Positions 46,853 to 60,154 of a DNA stretch of 64,000 nucleotides are shown in pieces; the first letter of the stretch is position 1, and every line of letters begins with the position of its first letter. The stretch comes from Acanthococcus lagerstroemiae (Eukaryota; Arthropoda; Insecta; Hemiptera; Eriococcidae). Made by a program: the position numbers and the translations under genes. The stretch is taken from positions 55,450,122-55,514,121 of the forward strand of contig CM063108.1 of assembly GCA_031841125.1 (NCBI GenBank), in the 5' to 3' direction. Under the pieces are notes generated by a model that worked only from the letters and a program-made list of their open reading frames with translations, had not been told where the DNA came from and ran no database searches.

Positions 46853-47929
46853 GCCAGTTTTCCTTTTGTACAATCTGCGTCTGGCGTTTTGATGCGTATA
46901 TTTCTCGAGTCATTACTCTATATTTTGGTTTTATAAGCGTGCCTTTTTGCGAATTTCGAAGTGACTAACCCTACCCAGGAAAATTGCGAGTCAAAACGTA
47001 TACGATCGCCTACGTCGGGCAACGATGATGATAAATACTTAATCGAGTGAGTATAGTGGATTGTGTTTCGGCTCCTTGTTTACTCTGGACGTTCTCGATT
47101 AAATGTAGGCAAAATTACTTAAGTTAGTGAAATGCAAATTCATTTTTGTGGTTACCTGTGAACAAAGTTGAAAGATACGAAACGGATGAAAAGAATTTTT
47201 ATGGTCACGTTTAATTCCGATCTGTTTTGTATGGTTCGGGCTGGCTACCATTAACACGTGAATTGCCTGCTTTCGAATATAGTTTCTATATTAGAGATTC
47301 AAAAATGCAACAGGTACATTGCATTGTGTCGTGTCTAGCGGTATTGTGAGCTATTTATTTCTTGTCTTTTGAACCATTAAGTCAATTTTAATACGGCTTA
47401 AATCAGAAATGGTATCTTGTTTTTGCTTCGTTCGAATTATAAAATTCAGTATGGTGGTAGACCGGTAGTTCCTCCCTACTTGTTATCATGATGTATGTAG
47501 TTCGTTTCTTACTGCGTTCGGACAAATGAGGTACCTATTCACAGTTAGTGCCCCAATGTTGGTTTGTGAAGAAATTTATATCGAATATACGTAATTACAT
47601 ATTAGTATCTTTTTTTAGCACCGTACTAGAAATTATGTTTGTTCACAGAGACAAGAGCAGCTTACTGATTTCTAAACGGTCCCTCCAGTTATATCTCATT
47701 GATCGGATTGCTATAATATACCAGATACTCTTGAACATGATCCTTGTGGTTCTTTACCGTGTAGAATTGAAGCATATCCTGCATATACGTTTCTTCAGAG
47801 AACTGGAACGAAGTAAGTTCTGACCGCAATAAAGAATGTAAATAGAATAAGAGCTTGGTAGAAAAAGTTGAGAGTGTTACAACTAGTTAATATCGGACAC
47901 TGCCAACTCATTAACCTGGTGCGAACCAA

Positions 47930-48640
47930 GAAACATCTCTTCAGAAGTGGGTCTTGCTCTCCTTATTTCTTTTTTTTTCCCTTTCAACTTGGGAGTTCCT
48001 CTAATTTTAGCTTTAAATATAACACATTTACTCAAGTTACGCTTGATACACAGGTGATGGAAACGCCGAGAAACGACTTACCTACCGCTCTTACGTTCGT
48101 ACTTCTGAAACGTGTTCGTGTGCAAATCGGAAGACAAGATGCTGTAGATGCGAAGATCAAATTTGGTGTGTTTTTACATTTGTTTATTAATTTTTACTAC
48201 ACCTAATTCTTTTCTTACCAGATGTGAATACGCGGTAGAGAGGCTATGGAGACAAGGACCCTTCTCAGAGAGAAACCCTGAAATTAAGATCTCTTCGAAT
48301 GTGGCAGAGTCGTATTTAGTCTCAAACAAGCCTACTAGAATCTTGAAGAGTTCAAGGAATTGTAAATTCTTAAACAAGAATGAACGTGTCTAAAAAGTCG
48401 TAAACGAGTTTTGGAGAGTCATATCGATTTTAAATCAAGTTTGAATGAGTTTTACGGACCTTAAGGAAACCTCTAAGAGAGTTAAACATGAGACTTGAAA
48501 ATTTATTCTGAAAAAGTTGGAAGCATGCAGTTCCAATAAGTCATGATCAAGTCTTGAAGATTCATAAATAACTAAATCTGGAAGAGGCGTAAAGAGTCTC
48601 AGAGAATTTGAAAGAGTCTTATAGTCTTGGACTGTCTTCG
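47930..48640 (+). repeat. Duplicated module C, copy 1
   Basis: It matches 60450-61060: CTCTAATTTTAGCTTTAAAT, CAGGTGATGGAAA, GCAAATCGGAAGACAAGAT, a GTGTG(T) donor-like site, an ACCAG acceptor-like site, and an AGTCTTGAA tail. The peptide SSSNFSFKYN is readable, but a 2-base insertion shifts the frame soon after. Confidence 0.65.
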
Positions 48641-49859
48641 TGAATTTTTAGAGGCACTTGGTGTATTGTGACATATGGACATACCGATTACCCGTTCTAT
48701 AAGCGCTATGTATGTACCAGAAATTTACAGCAGTTATGTATGTAGATTAATGATCCGGATATTCTGAACTCGGAGAAATTGATTTCATTTTCGTTATCAG
48801 GAAAGTTTTCGAAAAGCAAAAGTTTGCATTGGAAATTGTGTTGTTTTTTTTAGTTTGAGCCTATTATTCCTGGGATAAGTAAATAATATCATATGTATCA
48901 TTGTGTATAGCTCTGTTGAAGCCGCGAAATGAATTGTACTATGGATTTTAGAAAATAATCAAGTTTTAAATGAATCATAATATGAGCTCCAATATGTGGC
49001 AGTGCATGTTGTAAAGTGACACATACACTTGTCGGAGTTTACCGTATGAAATTTATGTGAAGAACAATCGGCTGTAATAAATTTGTATGTTATACTGTCG
49101 AAGATGACATATTGCGTGGATAGAAATGAAACGGGGCATATCAAAAAGTTTCACCACTTAGGTTAGGCACCACCTCACTTCAAAACTGCATTTTATTGTT
49201 TTACAAAAAATTTAGCTCAAATATTTGACAATGTTTGGTAAATAAAGCTGAAAGATTTTCGGATTGTTTTCGACTACATTTTAATCTTGTGTCACATTAC
49301 GAGACTATGTCAGTTTGCAACATAAATGTTTTAAACTGGCACGCATGTTGTAATAGGACACACTTATAATTCTGAGCTTCATAATTATGCCTTTCTGGTT
49401 TCAATGTAGTTATTTTGAAGAGAACTTTATGCTCTATCTTCTGGGATGTTTTTGTTGTTGTTTTTTTCCCGAAACCTACGGATCACAGCTGAACGAGTTA
49501 CAGCCAAACGAAAATTTTCATGTCATTTTACATCGAGTGCCCATAAACCGTTTAAAAGGGCTTGAGAGAATATTTACGTGACTTCAACAATTGAAAATTA
49601 ATCTTTGTATAATATGATCTAGTATCCTCGAAAACCCTATAAATCTGAAGCAGGAGTCCTGCAATCTGTAAAGTCGTGAGCAAATTCGGGAGAGTTAGTT
49701 TTACAGAGTTTTATACGAGCCCGGAAAAGCTTCACGAGTTCTAAAGAGTCTTGATCATGCCTTAAAGAGTAGTAGTCAAGTCTGCAAGATCTAAGCGATT
49801 CTTACTGCGGAGAGCACTGAAGATTAAATTTTAGCTGGTCTTAAGAAATACTCCAGTGT

Positions 49860-51830
49860 CCTCTTCAAAAAATATCTTGTATTATCATGATGTGCGAAAA
49901 GAAGTCTTTGAAAAAGTTTACCCAGTATCTCGCGAATGGAAAAGTTTGATAGCACTCTTTGAAAGTTATTTTCGTTTTCAATAAAAAAAAGTAGTCACAA
50001 GTCAAATTGTTCAAAATTCGAAATATTTCTCAGTTATCTAGATTTCCATTAGGAGGACAAAAAATGACACAAGTACTCAGGCTCTGTTGGGGAGGGTGGG
50101 ACTGAAAACTATAAAATTCTTAACCATTTTGAATTGCTCCACTGTATAGTACATGGTATTTATTGTTCATTTACTTACTTTATTGCTAATATTTTTAGAA
50201 TTATATTTCTTCGTTTTATAACTGATTTATTCCGATCACAGGTGAAACCGAGTAATCGACCTGAAAGATAGCCAAACAGCGACTGAAGATCTTTGCTGGA
50301 TGCATGAATTCTGATCTTCGTAGATTCCACTTCTTCAGACTCGCGTCAATAACGATCTGACACATCAAGATCGAAATTCGGTACGCAGAATCGTTGCCGT
50401 TTCTCGTCGTTTTAACTCGTTAAGTAAGCCGTGTTGTGCTCGGGGACTTGTATTCAGCGATTGCTTATTTCGATCGTAAGAAAAGGACAATTTCTTTACA
50501 GCTTCTGGGACTTTTGAGTGGGAGAAAATACTTGATCTTTCTAAAGGAAGTGTGTGTTAAATGAAGTGAAGATTAACACTTCTTCAAATACTTGTTCCTG
50601 CCTGTTCGGCACTTCTTTTCAAATACTTGCGCCTGCTAGTTTGAGCTAGGCAACCTCTTGTGCATGTGGCCATCGTCATCTCTGACGAGAAGGTGAAGAC
50701 GGCGGAGATTAGATTCATAAAGAAGCGGTTGCGTATTCGAGTGTCCATATTTTCCCTGCTTGTCCATTAGGAAACACGAAACACATATTACCTTCTGGGT
50801 CAAGGAAGGTCAGTTTCAATTTTGTAATTGCAGCGGACGTGAAAAGCCTTTTTTTGTTTTTGATATGAAGATTTTCGAGCAAATAATGAACACACTTGAT
50901 TTTATAAGTGAGAATTAAAATCTTGCCATTGTGGTGCGCACGGAATCGTTAAGTGAGTTACTATTGGCAGTCTTTGTGAAAGAGGACATTGACCTTTCTA
51001 GATCCAAAAAGTGCAGAACTGAAGTCTGACCATTCCGGTCCGACTAATGTCTTAAGAATCTTCTGTATCGAGAATTTCTGAAGTTCATTGCCCCCTATTT
51101 TTATTAGAAGAGAGGACATCCTCACTCTCTCCGAATCACCATCAGTGCAGAATACAATCTGCTCTTAATTTCGTTTCTTTAAGGGATGGTCGAATCGAAT
51201 TAAAACAAAAAAATGATGTCGAAGCTGTAATTTCCTGGATTTTTCTTAACGTTCCACGCAGATCTGAAATGTTTCATGTCCGATCACTGGTTATAATATA
51301 TTCTCATCAGGGTGAAACGAAAAAGACTTTTCTAATTTGGATGATGAACCGTAAAGGAACGTTGCATTTTGGTACAACATTTGAAAATTTACGTTTCACC
51401 TGAGAAGCTGAAAGTTTGTCAACATTTGAACAGTGTTAAGACCCCTTTAGACTTGATTACAAAAATCGTTAAGACCTCCCCGGGAATTCTTTTTTTTTTA
51501 ATATTTCTTCTCTAAATGGACGTTGAATGCCGGGCCAGAATAGACCATTCCAGAAAAATGAGCGAACTGTAGTAGTTAATCCCTATATTTTGTTGAGAAC
51601 ATTCGTTCTTGACATTCCAGCAGGGATCCCCTTGAACTGTGACTTGCACACACTCTTGCCTACCTCTTAATTCCACATTTAAATGTGCACAGATATAAGA
51701 CATGAGGAAAGAAACCGAGCAAGGAAACCAGAGTGGTCCAATGAAGTGGACAGACTGTCCCCGCCCCCCGTCCATTTGAAAAATGTTTCATTATGGCGAA
51801 AATATCTGTTTTACATTTCTCCGCCCCGGT
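49860..51830. other. No gene recognised
   Basis: Mixed composition, with a more balanced block at 50.2-50.8 kb. No motif-bearing frame was found. Confidence 0.35.
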
Positions 51831-51831
51831 T

Positions 51832-54120
51832 CCCTAAGATAATGCTCGTAAATGTTCTTTGCCCCCACCCCCGACACAAGAGGTAGTTACAAGACTGCCT
51901 AAAGCTCCTAACGACTAGAGAATTTATTATATAATGTGATATAATTTAGTCGTACATATTTTAAATAAGTTCGTGTGTTTTCAGGCATGAAGAATTCGAA
52001 CAAAATGCTGCCGTTGGTGATGCTGGCGGGAAAACTTGTGTAAATTTTTTTCATGGGCAGGAAAACGTGGAATTGAAAGTTCTTATTAAGATACGATATT
52101 TTCGCATGGAAAAAAGTTTTCGAAATCAATATTTTTCCATGACCAAAAATTACGTTGGTTTTTAATAATTTAATCAGTCTGTTTTAAGTAGCTAAAACTA
52201 ATTCTAAAAAATGAAAAATATCTTGAATTTACATGATGTAATGTACACACATGATTTTCTTCTGTTGGTTTTTACATTTTTCCGGGGGAAGGATAAATTA
52301 GAGGTGAGGGTTTCAGATGTGGGTTTTGGTAGGGTACCCCATGGTAGGCATCATTGCGCAGCGGGGGTTGGGATATGCGCAGGAAATGACGTTCATGAAG
52401 GAAGGGGGATGCGGTAATCAAAACTGCTGGCTGAAAGTTTAGAGAAGGTGAATGGTTGCAACAACGCGATCCAATGTAGAAAGTGCATCCTTCGGCTGCT
52501 TCAATATGTAGGGGCGGTTACTCTTCATCTTTAGGGTCTTTTGGGGAGTCATGTTTTGGTAATATCTTACCTGCCCCGGAATCATGTGTGCATGTTACTT
52601 AGAAGGGTGGTATAATTGAAAACACCTTTTTTCAGTGGGTTTTCATGTGTAATTGGAATTATGTACCTAAATTCAATCTCACGTGTTTCCTTTTTTATTA
52701 AAGAAGTGCGGTCGCTCGCGTTTCCTGGGTGTCTGTCTTGATGATTTTTTAAATCGAATTTCGTTCGCATGTTCGCGATTGTGCCGGTTTCGCGTTCGCC
52801 TTTAATCGTGTAAGTTTTAGGCCCTTTTCGCATCGTTTTTGTCCATTTCGCGTAGGGTACCTCAAGCGCTCCGGTCGGTGAGTTTATTTCAATTTTATAG
52901 TATTTAACCGCAATCAGTGTTTGGAAAAACTGAGGCACGACGCGTTAAGACTAGTGAAATTTGTTTGAAATTGTGAAGATCTTGTTTTAGTGAATTTTCT
53001 CGTTTATATTTAAATTACGTGAAGAATGTGATTTACAATTTCCGTTGAAAGTGTTGGAAGGTGTTTAGTTATTGTTCATGTTTACATTATTTTATTGTAT
53101 TACGTGCTTGAAGACTGTGATTTCATATTTCTCCGTAATGATTCTACATTCTACTGGTAAGTAGATATTTATTGATAATATCATAGGTTGTGAATATTCA
53201 TAAAATGGCAATTGTCTAATGTTTTATTGCAGCTGAGTCATCGGGTATGATGATTATTTACATGAGCACCTTGTAAAAGTGTTTGTGCTAATAATCACTA
53301 ACGGTGATGTGTATAGTGTTGTAGAAAAATTGAAGCATGACGCGAGAGAAATTTTTTTGAAAGTGTGAAGATCTTGTTTTAGTGAATGTTCCCGTTTATG
53401 TTTAAATTATGTGAAGAATGTGATTTACAATTTCCGTTGAAAATGTTGGAAGGTGTTCAGTTATTGTTCACGTTTACATTTATTGTATTACCTACTTGAA
53501 GACTGTGATTTCATATTTCTCCGTAATGATTCTACTGGTAAGTAGATATTTATTGATAATATCATATAGGTTGTGAATATTCATAACATATAGGTTGTGA
53601 ATATTCATAAAATGACAATTGTCTAATGTTTTATTGCAGCTGAGTCATCGGGTATGATGATTATTTACATGAGCACCTTGTAAAAGTGTTTGTGCCAATA
53701 ATCACTAATGGTGATGTGTATAGTGCTGTAAAAAAATTGAAGCATGACGGGAGTGAAATTTTTTTTGAAAGTGTGAAGATCTTGTTTTAGTGAATGTTCC
53801 CGTTTATGTTTAAATTATGTGAAGAATGTGATTTACAATTTCTGTGGGAAGTGTTGGAAGGTGTTCAGTGAATGTTTACGTTTAAGTTTCTTGAATTACC
53901 TACTTGAAGACTGTGATTTCACATTTCTCCGCAGTGATCCCACTAGTAAGTAGATATTTATTGATAATTGGATAGGTTATGAATATTCATAAGATGGCGA
54001 GTGTCTAATGTTTTATTTCAGCTGTGTGATCAGTAAGTTATGGTGATAATTTTTTACATGAGCACCCAATAGAAGTGTTTGTGCAAATAATCACTATAAT
54101 TGTGGTCCGGTTCTGATATC
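51832..54120 (+). repeat. Segmental duplication, copy 1 (with three tandem units)
   Basis: It matches 61621-63530 from the GACACAAGAGGT block, through CAGGCATGAAGAATTCGAAC, TTTTCCGGGGGAAGGATAAA and GGTACCTCAAGCGCTCCGGT, to a tandem array. A ~100-bp segment present at 62160-62258 is missing here. The array has donor-like GTAAGT at 53157 and 53538 and GTAAG at 53946, with acceptor-like CAG at 53232, 53639 and 54021. Confidence 0.85.
52582..52938 (-). other. 118-codon minus-strand frame in the duplication, unrecognised
   Basis: It includes LIAVKYYKIEINSPTGALEV, PYAKWTKTMRKGPKTYTIKG and ERETGTIANMRTKFD. The other copy (62509-62691 and flank) keeps most residues but has two 2-base deletions that break the frame. 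The segment is CpG-rich. Confidence 0.25.
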
Positions 54121-55162
54121 CGTGAATATCAGGCAGATTTTTCTATAGTTATACAAAAAAATTGGTGTGTAGAAAAACCACGTAGTTCTGAATCTCCTGA
54201 GCAGTTTTTATACTCGCCAAGCCTTGCTACTCTAGCCAGATGCGTACAGAAACATGGATTTCGGAGACCTGGGACGCACAGGTAGGCTAATAAGAAGAGA
54301 TAGAAGCTTTTTGGACTCACACTAGAAATGATTGACACATGACCGCAGAGTTCAGAACTTATCTCGTTGGAGTGATCAAATAAATCACCTCCTTTAGAAT
54401 TGTATAGGCGATGGTCCAATCCTCTGGATTTCTCGATATTAAGTGAGTCTAATCCCACGGCACCAGTAGTTCGATTCAGTCTCACCGTTTTCGGTAACTT
54501 GGTGAGAAAACGGTAAAACGTAAGGACAACATCAGGGCGAAGGGTGATTGTTTTGTTGAGGACAGGGAATCAAATTTTTCCAGCCGGGAAGTCTTCTATT
54601 TTTTTATTTTTTATTTTTTATTTTTTGAGATTTTCTTACTGATTTGAATCATAAGAACAAGCAAAAACGTCTCGAAAATCGGCTTGTTTTCGAATATTTT
54701 CTGACTGAGGGCTACTGATTTGTCAACTAAAACTTCTTCGATACGCCCTTGGCCTTTACTGAAGATATTTTATTAGCGATATTGTTGCAGCGTTTGGATA
54801 GGTTATTTTGAATTCCTGACTTTTGAGTAAAAGTAAGTATTCCGCCGTATGTGAGAACCGGTTTAAAAACATCTGTTTGTGTTCTTCCATTATTGCCTCC
54901 TCCTTTTCTGTGCCACAAGTTTCAGATTGACAGATTGACTTTGGAAGTTGTCGTGAACAATTGTACCGGATTTGGAAACGAGATTTTGGTATCTACGTAT
55001 CACATTATATATTTTAAGACATTTTTGAACCCGTCTCCGTTTCTAATCAACGAGTGATCTTATTTTAACCTTATAGGATAAATTTGATATTAAAAAAGGG
55101 GAGGGGAGAATAAATTCAGGGATCAAGAAATGAGTTTAGTAGCTTCCTGAAACGCTGAAACG

Positions 55163-55395
55163 CAAAACATGCCAAAAGCCAAAAACTAAATTTTACAGGA
55201 CAGCGATTTTTGGCATTGCACCATGACAAAAGGCGCTCTCTTCAGGTATTATTATGAACTCCCAACTATTCATGATATTAACCTTTCGGGTGTAGATTGA
55301 CATGAGGACATAGACATACGACATACGACATAGTATATTTTGCGCAGGAAAACTCAGTTTCAACGAAAATGGCACTTAGCATGTTTTGCATTACA
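55163..55395. mobile_element. Possible MITE with GCAAAACATGC ends
   Basis: CGCAAAACATGCCAAAAGCC at the left is mirrored by GGCACTTAGCATGTTTTGC at the right. GAAAATGGCACTTAG is also shared with the element at 61066-61615. Confidence 0.5.
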
Positions 55396-55534
55396 GCACT
55401 TCAAATTTGATAAAAAGAAAAAATAAGAGATCGACTAATGAATTCAGTGACTTCCGACCAACAAGAAGTGATGTTTTGCTCTTTATACTTGTATTATATT
55501 TTTACGTTTTTTCAGGTTGATTACCTAGAAGAAC

Positions 55535-55905
55535 TACTGCGGAGCTCCCCCCCCCCAGGTATGGCTCCCCCGCTGTCACCACCTATCTGCGTCGCTACCT
55601 TCGCTACACGTATCAATACGAGGAGATGTGGGATGAGCGAAGAGGAAGCGCGTCCGACTGTGGGGAACCTGAAATTTCCAGGTTAGTGCTGGGAGCGCTA
55701 AACTTGTTCAGTAGAGACCCCGTGGTGGCCCTCGCTGGACAGCGCGCACTGGAAGTGGAAGGCAAAATGGGGACTCGGGCCGGCCTCAAAGCGTCTCTCC
55801 GGTCACTGATGCGATACTTGAAATGGTAGTTTCCGCGGCCGGGGGTGCGGTGTCTTAGGGGCCACTTTGGCATGCGTGCATCACCATACGTCCCTGCCCC
55901 CCACA
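55535..55905 (-). repeat. CpG-rich repeat family R1, copy 4
   Basis: The minus strand has the same order of blocks, including GCATGCACGC-like, GACACCGCACCCCCGGC and GGGTTCCCCACAG segments. It abuts a poly-C run at 55548. Confidence 0.72.
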
Positions 55906-56949
55906 CACAAAGAAAAAGCCTAGCTTTCAAATATACATATTTTGAATAACCTTTACAATTTTACATAACACTAGTTGACCCGCTATGCGGATCATCTCGA
56001 CCGTGTGTTACAAGTGAGTTGGCTTGAGAGCCGCTTTGTATTTTTCCTTGGTCTTCGTAGAACCGATTGATCTTTTCTACGCTGTTTTATGCTGGTGACA
56101 CGCATATGCATGTATTATCACGATTGGCTTAGACTTGGTTTCTAATCTCACGAAAATTACCCTCTCCAGTTTTGGAATTATCGCCCTGACTTTATCGCTG
56201 ATTTTATAGTTTGTATTGGTCTACTCTATATATGAGGGCGTACACGAAAACGGACCAGTTGACCAAACGTAAAGTGTTACAGGAGAAGCGTTTAAAATTG
56301 AGTTTTTTGTAATTACCGTTCTGTTACTTACCAACATTTTAACCGTGAAGGTCCTACTCACTACCACACGCTCCTCTAATCTATTATTTCATAGGAAATA
56401 TTCGGGGGAGAACTCCGATGGTTTTGAAGATTTTTATGAAAAATCGTCACAAAAAATGTTCGATGGTCTCCAAAGAAATTCATCAAAAATCTTCGGATCC
56501 GAGTCCCTTAAACGATAAGAGTAGACAGGTATTCATGCAGCAGGATAAATTGCCTACATTGTAAGGTTGGAGGTTCCTAGCGGAAATGCGAGACTCCCCT
56601 GCAGCAGGTACATAGGCAACTTATCCTGACAACGGGTGAATGCATTTGCCTGCTCTCGTATTTAAAAGGGCAAAAAGAAAACCTGTCCAATATTCATGGA
56701 AAATTGTTTTCGAACAGTTTAATTTTATCAAAGAACATGGTATATTTCCATTTTGTACTTTTTTGAAATGTTTAAAGTAATAAAGTTTAATTAACTTGCC
56801 ACACTTAAAACTGCAATATTTCTCTGAATTTTCGAGATGGAGGTCTGTGGTTAGTTTTATTCGATTTCTAAGGGGTTCTTACAGAAATTTAGCGAGAAAA
56901 GTAGAAATCGAGCTGGTCCCTTTTCGTATCCACCAGACTAACCAACTTA

Positions 56950-57360
56950 CTTTTATTTTAGGATATGATAATTATAGGATAATTATAAAGATCAGTCTCT
57001 GTTGTCAGTAGTGGTTGGAGGGGAGGGGTCGCGGTGTAGGAGGTGAGGTTGGATCTGATATTGAGCGGATCATGCTCCACTTGGATTTCTTCTAATTTTG
57101 ATATTATCAGCTGCGGAATTTCGATTTGCAGAAGTTCGCTGAACTGGATGCCGAATCAAGTTATTTATACGGGAATCAGCCGGAGAAATGGAAGTGGAAG
57201 CGGTTTACAAATTTCCAATTTGCCGGCGGTAGTTCAGTTGGAATCAGTGCCAAGGGTACACAAACCAAAACGGCAGAAGCAAAAATTGAAGATGCATGCT
57301 CAACCAATTGCTGAACAATTAGTTGCGGTATTTAGAGATTTCGCTTATTGCTAGGATATT
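56950..57360 (+). repeat. Duplicated module A, copy 1, with an exon-like frame
   Basis: After an ATTTGCAG acceptor-like site, the frame KFAELDAESSYLYGNQPEKW then KRFTNFQFAGGSSVGISAKG ends ACSTNC and a stop (57130-57314). It matches 59750-60110. It looks like a terminal exon of an unknown protein, but no upstream exon is identified. Confidence 0.5.
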
Positions 57361-58022
57361 TCATTAGATGTATTGCTATTGGTCGCCAAAATGTTGCGAC
57401 TGTTTCAAGTTACAAGTCACGATAACAGAATGTATCACATTCTTTGACTTAGGTCACTTTGGAAAAGTGCTCGTTGGTATTATGTCAGTATTATTTTGTG
57501 AGAATAGCTCAGTGGCAGAAGTCGGAGAACGAAATGTTTTCTTACTAGGTATATCGAGTCACTGTAAAGAGTGTTGATCTATTAGGTGGCGTAAAATCTT
57601 AGGTTTGGTGATGCTCTTGCTGAAAAGTGACACAATGACTAAGAATGGTTTGTTAGAGATGAGCTCCAATACATTAGAATTTAGGCTCAGATTTCAGTCT
57701 TGCAGTATTTCAGGCATAGGCTGGAGAAGGTCACCAGCGAAAGTAGATAATTCTGCATTTAATTGTTCTAAATCAAACGTGATTGCTGGAAAGGTTTGCT
57801 TGCTATGTACCTTCTGCGTAGGCTGGCTCCAGCGTAATGCCAGTCGTACTGTAAAACCTACTCTACTTTCATGATTAGATTTATAAGTACCTAATTAAAA
57901 ACTCATTTTTAAGTTATTAATTCTTAACTTAATTTTGTTTTCCAGTTATTTTTATTTTTCACCTACGGGGATGCTAGATATTAAATTACCTATTATAATT
58001 TTTATTCTAGTTCGAATTGACA

Positions 58023-58180
58023 TGGGTTAGCGAGAGCTTGGAGTTGACAGCGCATGTAGAAAACTACATACTTGGATCCGGAGGAGGAAATTGGTGATAC
58101 CTGGCAAATGAGATTCTGAGCCGTTGATGCTGCATGGCGTTATTTTTCAGCTGAACTGAAAGAGCTTCACCGGTACTTAG
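58023..58180 (+). repeat. Duplicated module B, copy 1
   Basis: AHVENYILG, then WIRRRKLVIPGK, then a stop and DSEPLMLHGVIFQLN. It is a diverged and broken copy of the module at 59370. Confidence 0.55.
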
Positions 58181-58466
58181 AGTAGCTTTCAGTTATAATT
58201 TTAGCAGAATGTTATCGTTTGGCTTCGGGTAATAGCTGGCGAGGAAGGAGAGGTGAGAAGTACTTTTTGTTGGCGGGAAATAGAATACGCCAACCCAGGG
58301 TGTCTACGGGGTGAAGTAAGTCAAGTACTCAAAGAAAAAGTCAAGTATTTTCTCAAAATTCTTCCATAGGTCAACTAATGTTAATTATATGAATGACTAG
58401 GAACGATGAATGAACTAAAAAGTAACAAAGCTAGAAGTAAAAACTTTTGTTCCGATTTTCAGTAAT

Positions 58467-58729
58467 TGAGGAGCGCACTTCCAAAGTGACCTAACTGCAA
58501 AATTATGATTTCTTGAGTTTTTATTTTCAACATGCTGTCTTACCGCGCTGGGGCCATACTCCCATACATTGCAAAAATAAGAACGACAAATTTTTCTTGA
58601 AGGTTGAACTTATTGATCCTACCTTAAAAAATCCATTACCTACTTTACTACTTTGCTTATAAAGTGTTCTGTTTGTTCTTCTCAAAAATAAAATTTTGCA
58701 GTTAGGTTACTTTGGAAGTGAGCTCCTCA
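58467..58729. mobile_element. Foldback MITE with ~50-bp arms
   Basis: TGAGGAGCGCACTTCCAAAG then TGACCTAACTGCAAAATT at the left is inverted at 58681-58729 with about six mismatches. No clear target duplication was read. Confidence 0.7.
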
Positions 58730-58884
58730 GTTGCAGTCTGATCTTCTTCATCATTTCCGCCATATAGCATATCAGACTAATTTTTGTTGCTGAATTACTT
58801 GCATGTTCCTGCGTAAGGCGCGCCTTTTCGCAGTCCTTATATAAAGTCAAATTTATAGGCCGAGGCGAATAAAAAGTTTATCCT

Positions 58885-59243
58885 TGAGGGGGGGGGGGGC
58901 AAAAATTGTGAAAAAATCCAACTGACTCAACTCAAAATTTCCGAATATCAAAGCAAACTGGACTTTTTCAACTGATGACTCAACTCAAAATTCCCTATTT
59001 CTCAACTCAATTCCCAAGTGTGTCAAAGCAAGCAAAAAAAAAAAACAACAACAACTTTTAATTGACTTATTGGATTTTTCCAAATTGATGCTGACTCAGC
59101 TCGGAATTAAAATAAAAAAAACACTTGACTTGTTGGGTTTTTCCAACTCCGGCTGACTGGCCTGGTAAATTTTCCCAACTGCTGAGTAAAAAGTTCCCAC
59201 GGGGGGCTGTTAGTTGCCCCCTACCCCCTATCGGTACGTCCCT
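58885..59243 (+). repeat. Poly-G/C repeat family R2, copy 3
   Basis: It has the same order as copy 2: G tract, AAAAATTGTGAA, several GACTCAACTCAAAATT subunits, TTTTCCCAACTGCTG, and TATCGGTACGTCCCTG. GTTTAT flanks both sides and may be a target duplication. Confidence 0.75.
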
Positions 59244-59369
59244 GTTTATAGATCAAATAAAAGTGAAGTATTTTGATATTCCAAATTGTGTAGACACCCT
59301 GCAACCGCATGCAAAGCATGTGCAAACTGCAAGCCTGCGTGTCGTAAGAGGCGACTAAGGTATGTTGGG

Positions 59370-59580
59370 AGGAGGAAGGCCCAACAGTATCCGAGTGGGG
59401 TCTGGCTCCCTGAATACTAGAAGAGCGCATGTGAAAGATTACCTAGATACGTGGATTAGGAGGAGGGAATTGGTGATAACAGGTGAATCCGATTCTGATC
59501 TGTTGATGTTGCGTGATGTTATTTTCAAGGTGGGCCCAAAGAGGTCCACCAGAATAACTTCATTTTATTTTAGGACATAA
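59370..59580 (+). repeat. Duplicated module B, copy 2 of 3
   Basis: The frame reads AHVKDYLDTWIRRRELVITG then SDSDLLMLRDVIFKVGPK. Copies at 58023-58180 and 60155-60350 keep WIRRRKLV, DSE-x-LML and the GPK or related end. Between this and the 60.2-kb copy the indels are multiples of three, while the 58-kb copy has a stop. Confidence 0.6.
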
Positions 59581-59749
59581 TAATATTGTGGAATAAGGTG
59601 AGAGGATGGCATTGTGAAATTTATAAAAAACATTATTTCATAGGGTAGTGTTGGGCAGGGTTGAATGGACAAAGCTAAGAGAAGCTTATGCCCAAAAAAG
59701 GGTCTAGTACTATTGTATTAAAGCTGAACATAAATAAATAAAAAATACT

Positions 59750-60110
59750 GTAGGAGAGTTACAAGGGTCAGTTTATGTTGTGAGTAAAGGTTGGAGGGGA
59801 GTTGGTCACTGTGCAGGTAGCGAGGGTGTAGACCTGATTTTTAGCAGATCAAGCTCCACTTGGTTTTCTTCTAATTTTGGAATTTTGATTTGCAGAAGTT
59901 CGCTCAACTGGATGCAGAAACAACTTATTTTTGTGAGAACCAGCTGGAGAAACTGAAGCTGAAGACGCCCGTGTACAAATTTCCAATTTACCGGTGGTCG
60001 TTCAACTGGAATTAGTGCCAAGGGTACACTAACCAACGCCAGAAGCAAACATTGAAGATGCATGCTTAGCCGATTGCTGAAAGATTAGTTGCGGTCTGTA
60101 TAAAGATTTC
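59750..60110 (+). repeat. Duplicated module A, copy 2
   Basis: The same acceptor-like site and peptide start (KFAQLDAETTYFCENQLEKL) are kept, then a 4-base insertion shifts the frame. A third, shorter start of module A lies at 60355-60440. Confidence 0.6.
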
Positions 60111-60154
60111 TCTTATTGCTAGGATATTTATTAAATTTACATGTATCGCTATTG

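Noticed and set aside
46674..46936. Overlapping frames on both strands as a gene pair
   Set aside because: They are produced by the GT/AC microsatellite lacking stops and show no family motif.
51512..51775. Minus-strand frame of 87 codons as a gene
   Set aside because: No motif or copy was found, and poly-T and poly-C runs lie nearby.
52861..52925. Core promoter (TATA-like plus TCAGT initiator) before the tandem units
   Set aside because: The spacing is only about 20 bases rather than about 30, and such words are common in this composition.
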